Source: Macrostomum hystrix
Lineage: Eukaryota > Platyhelminthes > Macrostomidae
Direction of reading: 5' to 3'
Length of the DNA stretch: 64,000 bases
Assembly (NCBI GenBank): GCA_950097015.1
Contig: CATNEN010000034.1
Coordinates: 4,558,001-4,622,000, forward strand
This document shows positions 10,453 through 23,400 of this stretch, piece after piece; position 1 is the stretch's first letter, and every line of letters begins with the position of its first letter. The notes under the pieces were generated by a model. The model was not told the DNA's origin and did not search any database. It saw only the letters and a program-made list of their open reading frames with translations. Both the position numbers and the translations under genes were made by a program.

Positions 10453-12829
10453 CTAATTTCTATTCCTCGTCTAACATAGTATATTTTCACTAGACAGGTA
10501 ACAATCATTCTACTGTGCCTATGTTTATCAGTGTTTTCTATAATTTCCCTCTCTCTTCTCAGTTCGTCTCACTTCCTCACCGTCAGGCAGCGATAACTAA
10601 TCCCATAGCATTGTTAACTGCCAAAGATCAGCACTCTACTCTATCTCCCATGCTTGGCATCCCAACCCCAACTGCGTCAGGGAGCTCTCAACAAACTGGC
10701 CAACCAACGATGACACGGCAGTGATTGATGGGGCTTTAGCAGCCGCTGCAGCCTCCACCAGGAAAGTCAAACGCGTGACGGACAGGGCGCCGACTCGGCA
10801 ATTTGAAGCTGCATGCGGAAAATTGAATTGAAAGAGGGGGGGGGCAGAATTGGAGTAGAATGGGACGATGGTTACACAGCCGATGGGTGCGGGAGCTGCT
10901 GTGTGGAAGGGCGGCGACCCTCAAAGCCATTGAATTCGGTTTGGAGCACGTCAGGCTTGCCTCCTGCCCCCTCTTATCGCCGCCTCGCCTTATTTATCCA
11001 TCAACCTCATCTCAGCCATAAACCGATGAAGAAAGAAGCAAAAGCAACTAGGAAATTTTGTTGAAGTGTGGCCCCCGGGCAAAGCCAGACCTAGTCTTTG
11101 AAGAAGCAAATGTTTTCCTTCAGTTTCTTACTTTTTTCCAATTCTGAAAGCCGCCGCTATGCTACACTTGTTGTTTGCTCCCACCTGCACAAATCCTTTC
11201 CACAATCCCCTCTCCCCGTCGCTCTGTCCGTCAGTCAACGACACTTATCCCCAACACTTTGCTCCACCCACGCCTTGAAGAAAAAGTTGCAAAATATAAA
11301 AAAACGGCAGCAAGAGGACCAAATACAATGTCTACGATCGGCCAAGCAGGTGGTGGCGGTACCGCCTTCAACTTAGCCTTATCTCGTGGGAATTCAGAGG
11401 CACTAAACAAGCAGCGGTTAGTCATACACCTGAGAGGGAAAAATAACTAGTTTGGAGAGCGCAGTCGCGGCTGCAGTGACAAAAAGGTGCTATAGAGAAA
11501 AATCACAGGGTCTCATCCTTGGACGGATGTCAACAATTTTCTCCTTTCATCCCATCGCACTGTGTGCCGCTAGACCCTCCAACATAGGTATGTGGTGGGG
11601 GTGGGTGTGCAAGGCCTGTTCGGCTCGTCAATCGGTCGATAACGGACACTCCCACGTTGCAAAATAACGCACCAACACTATGATAATCGAATAGTTAAAT
11701 GAACTATTAGTTTGTATAGTAAAAATATGTTCCCCCCTTCCAAAAATACGTCGGATGAGTCCTTCTAGACACTCTTGGTGATGTAGAAGCAACGGATTAA
11801 CCGGAAGACTCCCGGCTTAGGACGAGTAAAAGGGGAGGACACATAGAGAGAGACTGCGCTAAGCTTGGGAAATTCAATTACGAAAGGCGCCTGCCTGCCT
11901 CTCAGACTTCTCCTCACCTCTCGCGCTCAACCTAGTCTCCTCTCCCTGTTCGCTCTTTAAATCCTTCGAAACGCAAAAGTGTGCGAGAAATATTCAACGC
12001 ATGTACTGTATCTATTGCGCAGTCTTCAACAAAGCCTCTAACATTCTCCAGCACTAAACTGGGATAAATTTCAAACTGAACTAATGAGGATAAAAATACG
12101 ATAACAAAACAAAAGAATGGAATTTGAAGGGGATAAATCAGGGGTAACATTGCCGCTTTACCCCCATTTTCGCAAGGGGGTCTTTACGTCTAGTTCAATA
12201 TACTATTTATATAAGGCGAAATTATGCAGAAACTTCTAAATTATGCAGTCCAATTGTAGAAACTTTGAAAGAAAACAACTGAAATAAAGCTTGCAGAAGG
12301 TCGAATTCGACCCGACATCAAATTCTAGAGTATAGCCGCCAGTTAAGAGGGAAATCATCGTGAGCAGTCCGATTTCAGAGGCCTTCATATCTCTCTTGTC
12401 CACTTCTGTCATTCAATCTTATAGAAAATGCATAGTAAAGTGAAGCTTAAACTGACCCAAATTGGTAGTGACAACTTGGGCGCCTGTAGGCAACAAGAAA
12501 TCTTCTAGGAAACTGCCCGCTAGAGTAAAATCTAGGGAAGAAAGGAAAATTATAGAGAACTAGAAAATGAGAATTGCAGAATTGCGTTGCAAATATTCTT
12601 GGCTGGAGAATGTGCAAAAAGCTCTGATTCAATCAGATAGGAAACGCGACCGGTTCCTATGGTTGGCGTATATCCCATCAAATTTAATCCATCGCTGCCG
12701 CACACACCCAGATATTGGAGGAGATGAGGATCACAGCAACGACAAAGAAACCTAAGCGAAAGTTCATCTGAGGATTTTTGAAAACCTTCCAGTCTTATGG
12801 AAAAAACTTTGCCCAAAAAGTCCAAACAG
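10453..12829. other. Unique-looking intronic DNA
   Basis: No exon, RNA gene or mobile element was recognised in this 2.4 kb. Confidence 0.5.
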
Positions 12830-13610
12830 ATATCTGGGATATTGGTGACTGAACCTGAGGATCTGGGATATTGGTGACTGAACCTGAGGATCTGGGATAT
12901 TGGTGACTGAACCTGAGGATCTGGGACATAAGTGACTGAACCTGAGGATCTGGGATATTGGTGACTGAACCTGAGGATCTGGGATATTGGTGACTGAACC
13001 TGTGATCTGGGATCTGGGGTACTGGTGACTGAAGCTGAGGATCTGGGATCTGGGATATTGGTGATTGAACCTGGGATCTGGGATCTGGGATATTGGTGAC
13101 TGAACCTGGGATCTAGGATCTGGGATATTGGTGACTGAACCTGGGATCTAGGATCTGGGATATTGGTGATTGAACCTGGGATCTGGGATCTGGGATATTG
13201 GTGACTGAACCTGGGATCTGGGATATTGGTGACTGAACCTGAGGATCTGGGATATTGGTGACTGAACCTGGGATCTGGGATATTGGTGACTGAACCTGGG
13301 ATCTGGGATATTGGTGACTGAACCTGGGATCTGGGATCTGGGATATTGGTGACTGAACCTGGGATCTGGGATCTGGGATATTGGTGACTGAACCCGAGGA
13401 TCTGGGATATTGGTGACTGAACCTGGGATCTGGGATATTGGTGACTGAACCTGAGGATCTGGGATATTGGTGACTGAACCTGGGATCTGGGATATTGGTG
13501 ACTGAACCTGGGATCTGGGATCTGGGATATTGGTGACTGAACCTGGGATCTGGGATCTGGGATATTGGTGACTGAACCTGAGAAACTAGGACATTGGTGA
13601 CTGAACCTGA
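12830..13610. repeat. ~28/35-bp minisatellite downstream of the proximal first exon
   Basis: About 26 units have the core GGGATATTGGTGACTGAACC, followed by TGAGGATCT or by one to three copies of the 7-mer GGGATCT. This gives variable unit lengths. The array ends about 100 bp from the exon donor at 13711. The long minus-strand open frame that runs from the first exon into this array is read-through of the intron and not coding. Confidence 0.95.
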
Positions 13611-13711
13611 AATCACAGATGATCTAATTAACCTTTTTCTTATCCCTTGGGATAGTGGAATGAATGTGCATGCAATAAAAACTCCCAAGCACAGGTAAAC
13701 TTCCGTCTTAC

Positions 13712-13868
13712 GCAGCTTGTCTATGAGTTTGTTAGCCGACGATATAATCTCGTCCATGCTGTCCAGAGCGCCGGCGGACGCAAATAAAGTACAGTTTAGC
13801 TGAGTTATGAGCGGCAGTAGTGACCAAAGCAGCAGCAGCAGTGGCTGCGGCGGCCTCTGTGTCGGCAT
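13712..13868 (-). CDS. Candidate first coding exon: signal peptide and short linker (proximal)
   Basis: From the ATG at 13868-13866 the minus strand reads 52 codons and one extra base to a donor C|GTAAGAC (GT at 13711-13710). The protein starts MPTQRPPQP, then has a strongly hydrophobic core with five Leu (partly a CTG run) followed by WSLLPLITQL. This is a typical secretory signal peptide. After it comes a short linker (DSMDEIISSANKLIDKL). The exon leaves in phase 1, so splicing to the Ig1 exon at 3028 makes a Gln codon and continues in frame with EARITQGPE. No in-frame phase-1 acceptor was found inside it, so it fits an initial exon rather than an internal one. The alternative non-ATG extension upstream is less likely. 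The link to the Ig exons is inferred from strand, order, phase and family architecture. Confidence 0.65.
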
Positions 13869-16800
13869 CTTTTGATGTCCGCAATAAAATTTCTGTGACA
13901 ATAATAGCCAACCGAATCGGTAAATTGAGCCGATTAGAACTTCCGACGACGGAAATATTTGCGCGTACAGCTCATGACGTTTTTCTTCTATGAATGACAG
14001 ACTTTTATTGCTTTAATTCGGTCTTTGGTGGAATTATTTAAGTTTCTGATGCGACAGATACCCGGTGCGCCGCTTCCATGCCGTGAAATTGTGTGGCACA
14101 CAAAACACAAAACTTGGATTGTCTGACAATGCCGCGACCTAACCAACAGTAATAACTATAATAACTATGATGCTAATGAATCAATTCTAGACAATGCCTT
14201 CATTGGCCGATAAAAGGAGATGAGGCTAAATTCACGGCGAGGGTCAAATAACCTCTACGCTGAGTAGGCTGCAGGGGGGTGGGGCACTGGAAGCCACTGT
14301 GGGGTTGGTTGCAATGCGAATGGGGGGATAGAAATCTAGGGGGGTGGCAGGGTAGGCTGGGAACTCAAACAAAAAAATAGCAGACTGCCAGGTCGACCTT
14401 CGCCTCCACCCAGTCAGAGCTCTCCCAGCCAATGAGAGTGCAGCTTTCAGCGACTATCCCAGTGTGTAGGCGCGGTCCCATCCTACCTCAGGCCTAAGGC
14501 TTGCAACCGCAGCATCTGCTGGGCCGGGCACTTCTCCAGCGTCTCCGCCCCTCTCTAAAGTGTCCAAAATGCTTGCATCTGGGCCTGTGGTAGTGCAGTG
14601 GCTCAGCACAATGGGATGTTGGGGCGGGTACAGACGGCGATGGAAGAAGACAGAAAATTGGAAGTCTTACACCAATGGAAGTCATTGGTAAGAGGGAAGA
14701 AACTTTGCTATACCCCCCGGAAGCCAAATAGCGAGCCGCGTGTTAAGAAAACGCCAGCAGGCAACATAGCCGACTGGGTCCCAACAGAAGCTGAGGAAGA
14801 AAAGAGGAAAGGGGAAGTGCAAGACCAAATTGTTCTTCTCGCCCAACTCTTCCCCTACGACCAGCTTCCCATCCACCTGGCACATCTGCTAAGTTGTCGT
14901 TGTTCTGCATTTTTTAGCCGGAATTCTTAACAATCTGAGAATGGGGAGATGGGTTTGCAAAAATGAGGAATTAGCTCAACCACCTCTTCTTCCTCCCTCT
15001 ACACACTTTAGGTGTGTCCGCGTGGGATGTAACGGGATTTGAATAAGGGCGTAGATGATTTTGTTCCCCACCAGAATAGGTGGCTAGCTGACAGTTAGCT
15101 ATAACTTCTCAGTGGGGAGACAGTGGGGAGTGGGCCAGCGCTAGTATCAATAATCCAACCGCGGCTGTACACTGCTCAATGCATTCAATTCCCATTATCT
15201 TTTTCTGCATTGGCATATCGCACTCTGGACTGTATTACAGGTAAACTGCTTTCGTAGAATGGACGAGGCTTCGGGAGGATTCTGGGGAATGGGATGGGGG
15301 ATATTTTGCCAGCAACCAGGCCAACTGGCCAATCTTCTGGTCCAGAGAATTCTGGCCAGCATGCTCAAAGCTCCCAGAGTCTGCATACCCGTCCCGACCC
15401 CACCTTTCCTAACCTAAACAGAAAGGGAAAAAACACGCACACACACACAAGCCAGCGCACACAGACGCGAGAACTGAGAGAGAGAGAGAGAGAGAAAGCA
15501 TGAGGGAAGATACAGGTAAACACCGGTCAATAAATCCCACCGCCTGGGCTCTCTCTCTGCGGAGGCCCGAAAAGACAAAAAATGCGAATCGGCGAGGCGC
15601 GGGGACCAGTGGGGTGAACTGGGGTGGCACCTTGGCCAGGTCTACCTCCATTTCGACACAAACTAGCCCAAGATGTTATCCCTCGTCATCTTGCTGCTCC
15701 ATCATCCTTTAGCCTCGATTCCCCACTCCCCCCCCACAGCTCAGCGGGATTAGGGAGCGCGCATTCTCATACGTCATAACAGGATGTTTATACACTATCC
15801 TACGCGAATCCACAGACGAAAGCTTGAAAAGATGAGACAGAAAAAAGTGAATGAATAAATGAGTAAAAAAATCTAGCCGCTGTAAAACACTGCAAAAAGA
15901 TGGTTAAAATAGAGACCATTAAAATGGTTCTAACTGGCACCCACGCAGCCATATCGACCCATAATAAAAAATGTGCTTTTAAATATCTAGACATGCTTAA
16001 CTAGAGTTAAATCTCTCCAAGCACAGACAGAACAGACAGAACAATAAAGAGAGAACAGAAATCTAGTCTGCTAGTCTACAATTGAATATTTGTTATACTG
16101 AGCCTCATTAATAATGTCTAGTAGAGCTTTGCCTTACATACATACCAATGTGAAGTCAAATTTTTGCCCAGCTAGAGGATCGGAATGCGTTTATGGCTAC
16201 TTTGGCATGATTTTTAGTCCCTCCTATGGTTGCCACGATGAGTGCAGACGGTGTAGGAGGTCAGGCCGCAACTAGAAGTTAAGGAGCAGCCGAACATGGA
16301 CCGTGAGTTGGAGAAAGCTTGAGAACAGGGAGGTGAGGGACAGTGGGAGCGATAGGAAGCTAGGCAGACACACCTGGCCACAGTGCTGCAGCTGCAGGAA
16401 GTGCTGCTCCAGGCTGACATTTGCTACAAGCTAGGCTAGGAGCTAGGAAAAGCCTCACGGGCGAGTAGAAGTCACATGATGGAGAGCACTATGGCCCACT
16501 TAAAAAGCTGCGGCAAAAAAGCCTACTCAAAGGGTAATCGTAGGTACACCTGAACTGCAATAAGAGAGCGACAGGGGAAGAGGAAAGTGTGTGGGAGGCG
16601 GGGCAATCCGTGATCCCCTTGGATCCCATTGGGTTAGGAGCTCAGGCCGCGTAGTGAAAGGAAAAAGTGCCGGCATCTTGTAAAAATATGAAAAGGGCAT
16701 TGTGAGAAAAGAAAGGGTGGAAGTGGAGGAAACTCAAGAGAAAAAATGGGCTACACCGCTTCGCTTTGAGCTGGGCAGTCTGAGGCCTTCAGCCTCTTGA

Positions 16801-17186
16801 GCTGGGGCCACTCTAATTAACTGCAGTCGGCTGGTCGCTGAGCTTCTCACTCTACCTTTTCAATGCTCAGAAAATAATCAAGAATTTTTTTAGAAGTGAA
16901 AAATGAAGAGCAGGAAAGTCAGTTAGTTGCAAAAAAATAACCCACTGAATGCTTGAATTTTGAGCTCGAAAATTATATTTAAAAAGATTAACAAGGACAG
17001 CCTATGAGCAGGGCACATGAACTACAAAGAAGTCCCAAGACTGCAACTTATTTTTGGCATCAGAGAAATCACTTATTAGTAGGAATATTAGACATATTTC
17101 AATCAGTTTTAATTAATTTAATTTCTGACTGCACAGAATTCATCATTTAATCTCCCGCCCTCTCCTTAATTTCTACCCCAGCTAAG
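13869..17186. other. Possible proximal promoter/5' flank, then unique DNA
   Basis: If 13712-13868 is an initial exon, its 5' UTR and promoter lie here on the minus strand. I see no decisive TATA or initiator arrangement. A CA tract followed by a GA tract lies at about 15432-15495. No other gene was supported. Confidence 0.4.
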
Positions 17187-17457
17187 ATTGCAGGAGGGCT
17201 GCAGGCAATGGCCCATTATTTCGCTGACTCCTGAGCACACACTCACACAGGTGTGTCCATCTGGCCTGACTCTCTTATCGTCAGGCAGTGTACACTATCA
17301 CTGGGCCTTGAAAGCTGGCCCTCTAGGGCGTCAATTGCACGACAACCCCCCAAGTCTTCTCTCCGCGGCTGCGCCCCAAATGAATGTGGCCTCGCCGCGG
17401 AACCGAGCTCAGGGACCTTGGTGCGAGAGTCAAATGCGTTAGACCGCTGTGGCCCCG
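17187..17457 (-). mobile_element. SINE family 1, minus orientation, internally shortened
   Basis: It carries the reverse complement of the tail (GCAGGAGGGCTGCAGGCAAT), the CGTCAGGCAGTGTACAC core and the CCGCGGCTGCGCCCCAAAT block. It ends in the tRNA-like head (CGGAACCGAGCTC...GGTGCGAGAG). The segment between tail and core is shorter than in the copy at 8391-8750. Confidence 0.85.
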
Positions 17458-17554
17458 GTTAACGTCTTGCTCAAAGATACAGATAGGTTCCCTTTGGTCG
17501 AGATCGAACTCAGAACCTCTGGGCTGCAAGCTCCCTAGTTGAAGCTCTCTAAAC
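17458..17554 (-). mobile_element. Fragment of a second tRNA-derived SINE family
   Basis: On the minus strand a tRNA-like head (TAGAGAGCTTCAACTAGGG...GAGTTCGATCTC) is followed by a segment whose plus strand reads GTCTTGCTCAAAGATACA. That matches the layout of the widespread SINE class with a CTTGC(C/T)CAA(G/A)G core. It abuts the family 1 copy, which may have inserted into it. Confidence 0.55.
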
Positions 17555-18475
17555 GTGAGAAAATGCTGTATAATTTTTCACCCATCCCATGAGTTTTGCA
17601 CTCTCTACTCGTTAAAGAAAATGCTCAGCATTTTGCTGCTGCCAAGCAATGCGCATCAATTATTAAACACAGCGCAAGTGGCAGGTGGAGGTCTGCTACT
17701 CAACTAACTTTTGGCACCTCTCCCGGCCAGAAAAGGTGAGGCTTGGATTGGAGAAAAATGAGCAGATTTTCTACAGCTGGGAAGCGGAAACTCATTTGGC
17801 GATAATTTGCGAAAGTTTGCGATGGAAAAAAGTAAACAGAGACAGTAAAATTAGGAAAGAAAAAACGTGTGTCCTTTTTTGTTCTGAAAATTATTTATGC
17901 ATACGCATATGCTTATATTGCTACTCATAGTAGAACAAAACATTTTAAGGGGACTTATTAAAACACGCTAAATAAAATACGCTTTTACTTCAAATAAAAC
18001 TGCGTAATATTGTTGCTATGTAAAAATTTGGTGAATAAAATGCATTAATATTTCCAAATTGAAGACCAGTACACGGGCCAACAAAAAAAGGAAAAGTACA
18101 ATTAAAAAACACGGTCTCGTACCTATCAGTTAAGACAAAATCAGTCGAGTGAAATGAAACGAAAATAAGAAAAATAAACAGACGCTATAAAAAAGACTAG
18201 AGGAAAATCTTAACACATGTGCGATGTGAAACTATGTACTGCTATCTGAGAAAACAGCATTGTAAATACTTCCGAGAGCCAGTCAATAATTATTGTTCGC
18301 TCAGTCTAGTGTGAAATCGCAGCAATGATACTAACCTGATCCTTTGTGGCATTACAAGTTATAAAATGTATATTATGAAAAAATAATTAAATGTTCATGA
18401 TATGTTAACTTTCTAAGCCTACTGAACTACAGATTAACTAACCGCTTAGTATTAGGCTGTCATTTTTGGCTTTAA
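17555..18475. other. AT-rich unique DNA, no feature seen
   Basis: No exon or repeat family recognised. Confidence 0.5.
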
Positions 18476-19162
18476 CACTAAGAATCCCAAACTCCAAGAA
18501 TCCCAAACTCTAAGAATCCCAAACTCTAAGAATCCCAAACTAAAGAATCCCAAACTCCAAGAATCCCAAACTCCAAGAATCCTAAATTATAAGAATCCCA
18601 AACTCTAAGAATCCCAAACTCTAAGAATCCTAAACTCTAAGAATCCCAAACTCCAAGAATCCCAAACTCTAAGAATCCCAAACTCCAAGAATCCCAAACT
18701 CCAAGAATCCCAAACTCCAAGAATCCCAAACTCTAAGAATCCCAAACTCTAAGAATCCTAAACTCCAAGAATCCCAAACTCTAAGAATCCCAAACTCTAA
18801 GAATCCCAAACTCCAAGAAACCTAAACTCCAAGAAACCTAAACTCCAAGAATCCCAAACTCTAAGAATCCCAAACTCCAAGAATCCCAAACTCCAAGAAT
18901 CCTAAACTCCAAGAATCCCAAACTCCAAGAAACCTAAACTCCAAGAATCCTAAACTCCAAGAATCCTAAACTCCAAGAATCCTAAACTCCAAGAATCCTA
19001 AACTCCAAGAATCCTAAACTCTAAGAATCCCAAACTCTAAGAATCCCAAACTCTAAGAATCCCAAACTCCAAGAATCCCAAACTCTAAGAATCCCAAACT
19101 CTAAGAATCCCAAACTCCAAGAATCCCAAACTCTAAGAATCCTAAACTCTAAGAATTCCAAA
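18476..19162. repeat. 16-bp minisatellite (AAGAATCCCAAACTCT)
   Basis: About 42 units with CCAAG/CTAAG and CCCAA/CCTAA alternations. One unit near the left end is shortened (AACTAAAGAAT). Confidence 0.97.
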
Positions 19163-19838
19163 GCATCACAAACTATTTACTAAAGCTAGTTTAGAGTAAA
19201 ATATCGACATTCAATCGAAAAACAAAGACCAGCAGATAAATAAAAAAGACTTGGCATAGAAGACCTAATACTTGATTGACAGTGGCAACACTACCTCAGC
19301 AACAAGAATTCTCAATTCTGCCTATCAAATTTCCCGGCAACCATCGATAGTGGGACCAGGGCATACGAAAATACGGGACAGGTGTATTTGGACACCGTTT
19401 AACTTTGAGTAGGTCTTCGTTTTGAACATCTTTCAATTCAACAATGCCGCCACTTGAGACAAAAAACTTGAAGACGACAGCATTGAATATGAGAATAAAT
19501 ATTGGCTCCTTTTTAATATACTGCATTGAGAATATAAAGAGGCCCAACTTGTGATTAATCCTCACAGAAGAGTAACTCAAGCTACTCAGCAGCCAGTTTT
19601 CTGAGAACCCACCACTAGGAGACACGTGCCGCTCTGTCAATGCATTTTTAATATCCCAGTAATTGCATGCGCCTGAGATAGACGCGCTCGGGCGATGACA
19701 TAATGACGGGAGATTGGAGAAAAGCCAGGTGGAAATTTGGAGTATATAGAAAATAATTATTCAAAACACAATAATATGATGACGGCTACTTAATATGGCA
19801 AGCGGATGATGTAAGAAACAAGACACAGGGCTGGATTG
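19163..19838. other. Unique spacer, no feature supported
   Basis: A 114-codon minus-strand open frame (19640-19296) has no recognised domain and no convincing splice context. Confidence 0.45.
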
Positions 19839-20594
19839 ACAGGTGAGACAGGTGAGAAATCATATAGGGGAGAGATAAGACAGGGTGAGACAGGTTAGAC
19901 AGATGCGACACGTGAGAGATGAGACAGGTGAGAGATGAGACAGGTGAGAGATGAGACAGGTGAGAGATGAGACTAGGGAGAGATGAGACAGATGAGAGAG
20001 GAGACTAGGGAGAGATAGGACAGGTAAGAGATGAGACAGGTGAGAGAAGAGACTAGAGAGAGATGAGACACGAAAAAGATGAGACACTGGAGAGATGAGA
20101 CAGGGTGAGACAGGTGAGACAGATAAGACAGGTGAGATATGAGACATTTGAGAGATTAGACAAGTGAGATACTCGTATGAGACAGTAGAGATATGAGGCA
20201 AGGGAGAGATGAGACAGGTGTGAGAGATGAGACACGGGAGAGATAAGACACGGGAGAGATGAGACACGGGAGAGATGAGACAGGGGAGAGATGAGACACG
20301 GGAGAGATGAGACACGGGAGAGATGAGATACGGGAGAGATAAGACACGGGAGAGATGAGACACGGGAGAGATGAGACACGGGAGAGATGAGACAGGGGAG
20401 AGATGAGACACGGGAGAGATGAGACACGGGAGAGATGAGACACGGGAGAGATGAGACAGGGGAGAGATGAGACAGGGGAGAGATGAGACACGGGAGAGAT
20501 GAGACACGGGAGAGATGAGACACGGGAGAGATAAGACACGGGAGAGATGAGACACGGGAGAGATGAGACACGGGAGAGATGAGACAGGGGAGAT
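19839..20594. repeat. Purine-rich 16-bp minisatellite (GGGAGAGATGAGACAC)
   Basis: About 45 units. The right half is homogeneous, with GGGAGAGATGAGACAC or ACAG. The left half is degenerate (GTGAGACAG, CTAGGGAGAGATG). This graded quality suggests that expansion occurred from the right side. Minus-strand open frames over the array are artefacts. Confidence 0.96.
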
Positions 20595-21728
20595 ATTTCC
20601 CATCCATACTTGTATATCAGGAAGTATTAATAAAATTATAATAGCGGCACTATAGCACCTGTAGAATATGTAACGATGATCAACACACAATATACCTGGG
20701 TATGATCAGTTTCAGGCGAGTAAATATCAAGCAAATGAAGCATACACCAGTGCAACTCAAATCAATGCAAAGGCTAATGTTAAGGCTAGCTAATTTCTAG
20801 TCTCCACTCTACCCAGTGTCGCCAGTGCGTTAGAGCAGCTAAATTGGGGAGGTGGTAAAAAGGACCAGAACCGGATGCAAAGCTCCCAACCCACCATGAA
20901 TGAATGCGAAATGGTCAACGCTGAGCAGACTACAATGCAGCCCCATCTCAACCAATGTGAATTAATAATTTGGCAAGCAGTCTGCTGTAAGCTGGCTGCA
21001 GCGAAAATTAACAATGAGAGCTTGAGAACTCAGTCTACAATATAGCGAGAGTGTGGCTAGAGATTGCGCGCGAACAAAAATTGGTGTTCATCTTGAAAAC
21101 TGAGAGTCTTTGTTAGCCAAGTTGATGAGTGGGCTTATATGGCTATATGTGCTCATGAGAACCAGCGGGAAATTGAGATATGCTGCTAAGCAAGGTGGCG
21201 GAGGCAGCTGGGAGAGTCGAAAGTTTACTCTAAGCATCCACAGAACAGCTACTATGCTCGCCACGCTACAGTGCCTACGGATCTTCTACTAAAAGGAAGC
21301 CAGATAAACAGCTCCCTGGCTTCAGTCGCTCTCCCCGCGTCTCCTTCTCAGTTTCTGCAATGAGCTATAGGCCAGCCATAATAATAGTTCAAAGCTCAAC
21401 AGTTAACAATGTGACAAAAATGGTAGGAGATCCTTTATGCGGCCAGTGCACAATGCCTTGATTTACTTTTAATAGCTGCAAAATCTGAGAACAATGGAGA
21501 TCGGAATAATCCTTTGCATCTAAAGTTCTCTTAAAAACCAACTTTTACTCATATCAAATTTTTGTGCAACACAAAGTTCATAAATCCCAATTTTTTTTCT
21601 ATTGAAGAGTTAAAAATCCTAAAGTTACCGATAACGAAATCCTACCGTTATTTTGAACGAATCGTAAATTAAACAAAGTCTAAATTTTAAACTGTTACGA
21701 GTTGGTCAAACGGACCCAAGCCGGTTTT
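20595..21728. other. Unique DNA, no feature seen
   Basis: Nothing beyond short open frames. Confidence 0.5.
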
Positions 21729-22484
21729 CATTCGTCAGCTTTGGTCATTATTGGTCAGCTTAAGTTCATTATTGGTCAGCTTTGGTCATTACCGGTCAGC
21801 TTGGGTCATTATTCGTCAGCTTGGATGATTATTGGTCAGCTTGGATGATTATTGGTCAGCTTTGGTCATTATTGGTCAGCTTGGATGATTGTTTGTCAGC
21901 TTGGGTCATTATTGGTCAGCTTTGGTCATTATTTGTCAGCGAAAGTAATTATTGGTAAGCTTGGGTGATTATTGGTCAGCTTGGATGATTATTGGTCAGC
22001 TTTGGTCATTACCGGTCAGCTTGGATGATTGTTTGTCAGCTCGGGTCAGTATTGGTCAGCTTTGGTCATTATTTGTCAGCGAAAGTAATTATTGGTCAGC
22101 TTGGGTCATTTTTGGTCAGCTTGGGTCATTTTTGGTCAGCTTGGGCCATTATTGGTCAGCTTGGATGATTATTGGTCAGCTTGGGTCATTACTGGTCAGC
22201 TTGGGTGATTATTGGTCAGCTTGGGTCATTATTGGTCAGCTTGGATAATTATTGGTCAGCTTGGATGATTATTGGTCATCTTGGATAATTATTAATCAGC
22301 TTGGATGATTATTGGTCAGCTTGGAATTTGATTGGTCAGCTTGGGTCATTACCGGTCAGCTTGGGTCATTATTAGTCAGCTTGGTCATTACCGGTCAGCT
22401 TGGGTCATTACCGGTCAGCTTGGGTCATTATTGGTCAGCTTGGATGATTATTGGTCAGCTTGGGTCATTATTGGTCAGTTTTTC
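21729..22484. repeat. 20-bp minisatellite (ATTATTGGTCAGCTTGGGTC)
   Basis: About 38 units with variants TTGGATG, TTTGGTC, ACCGGTCAGC and GCGAAAGTA. The variant series TTTGTCAGCGAAAGTAATTA occurs twice (about 21931 and 22069), which indicates block duplication. Confidence 0.96.
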
Positions 22485-23400
22485 AGATTGGTAAAAACCG
22501 AGGCAATAACAAAGATAAAGCGTTGCTCGATGGACTTTTAAGCGCGAGCTGAAGAGACAAGTTGATTTATACTCAACACCTTCACTCTAAGCGAAGAACT
22601 CTCGCAGGCTCTGGGGCCCAGAGCAAATTGAAATTACGAACAGGGAGAAGGGACACTGAAACCCATTCATTGCCTTGGGAGTTTTCTGGTGGACTAAGAG
22701 AAGAAAACGATATATAGTGTGAGAACTAGTGGGAGCAGGCGGAAAAGACGGACCATTTTTTAAACATATTCATACCTCCAGCAGAACTTCGATCCCCTGC
22801 GAAACGGCTGGCATAAAGCAAGTCAGCCACATCGGATGGGACAGGAGGGGAGGAGGCAGGCATTGAGAATCGATGGGACAAAACCCACCAAAAATATGCG
22901 CATAATGCTGCCACTCCCAACTGTACCTTGTGGCTGCGCAGTGCCTGTAAGTTTTGATAAGACAAGAACGAGGTCGGCCTATAATGTAGAAAGGACACAC
23001 AAATACACAGCTAGGGCTTTCTTGGAAACCTAATAGCTTGCAACTCATCTCATATTATATGTAGATATAGATAGACCCAGAGAGAGAGGGAAGGCACAGA
23101 AGTTAATTTAAAGTGAGACCAAAAGATAATTTTGAAGAGGTCGCTAGACGTATGGTTACAGCTATCGGGTATTTAGGGCCCCTTGCGATTGCGTGCAAGT
23201 GTGCCTGGATAAAGCTCTACCCTTTACGGTTAATGGTTGGCTTGTTCCTTTAAAATCCTCACAGTTCAGGCGTGGACAGTTGCTTGGTCGACGAATCTGA
23301 CCTATTTAGGGATAAAAAGAAAAGAACAGAAATAATACGAGAGATGGCTTGGACCGAGAAGCTAGAAAATACAAAAAGATTGACTTTGTATGACTTTGTA
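22485..23400. other. Unique DNA, no feature supported
   Basis: No exon recognised; short open frames only. Confidence 0.45.

Larger units (their letters stand above)
3029..13711 (-). other. Intron upstream of the Ig1 exon (10.7 kb if proximal first exon is used)
   Basis: If the proximal signal-peptide exon is used, this is intron 1. It contains minisatellites at 3063-3682, 6283-6822, 10281-10452 and 12830-13610, a 671-bp tandem duplication with a SINE, and several CAG/CTG microsatellites. If the distal first exon is used, the intron extends to 28275. Its borders come from the flanking exons; no transcript evidence is available. Confidence 0.5.

Noticed and set aside
13113..13711. C-terminal extension of the proximal signal-peptide frame into the minisatellite
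   Set aside because: A strong GTAAGA donor lies at 13711, and the downstream residues are translated repeat units.
14598..14930. 110-codon plus-strand frame
   Set aside because: No recognisable domain, splice context or neighbour support.
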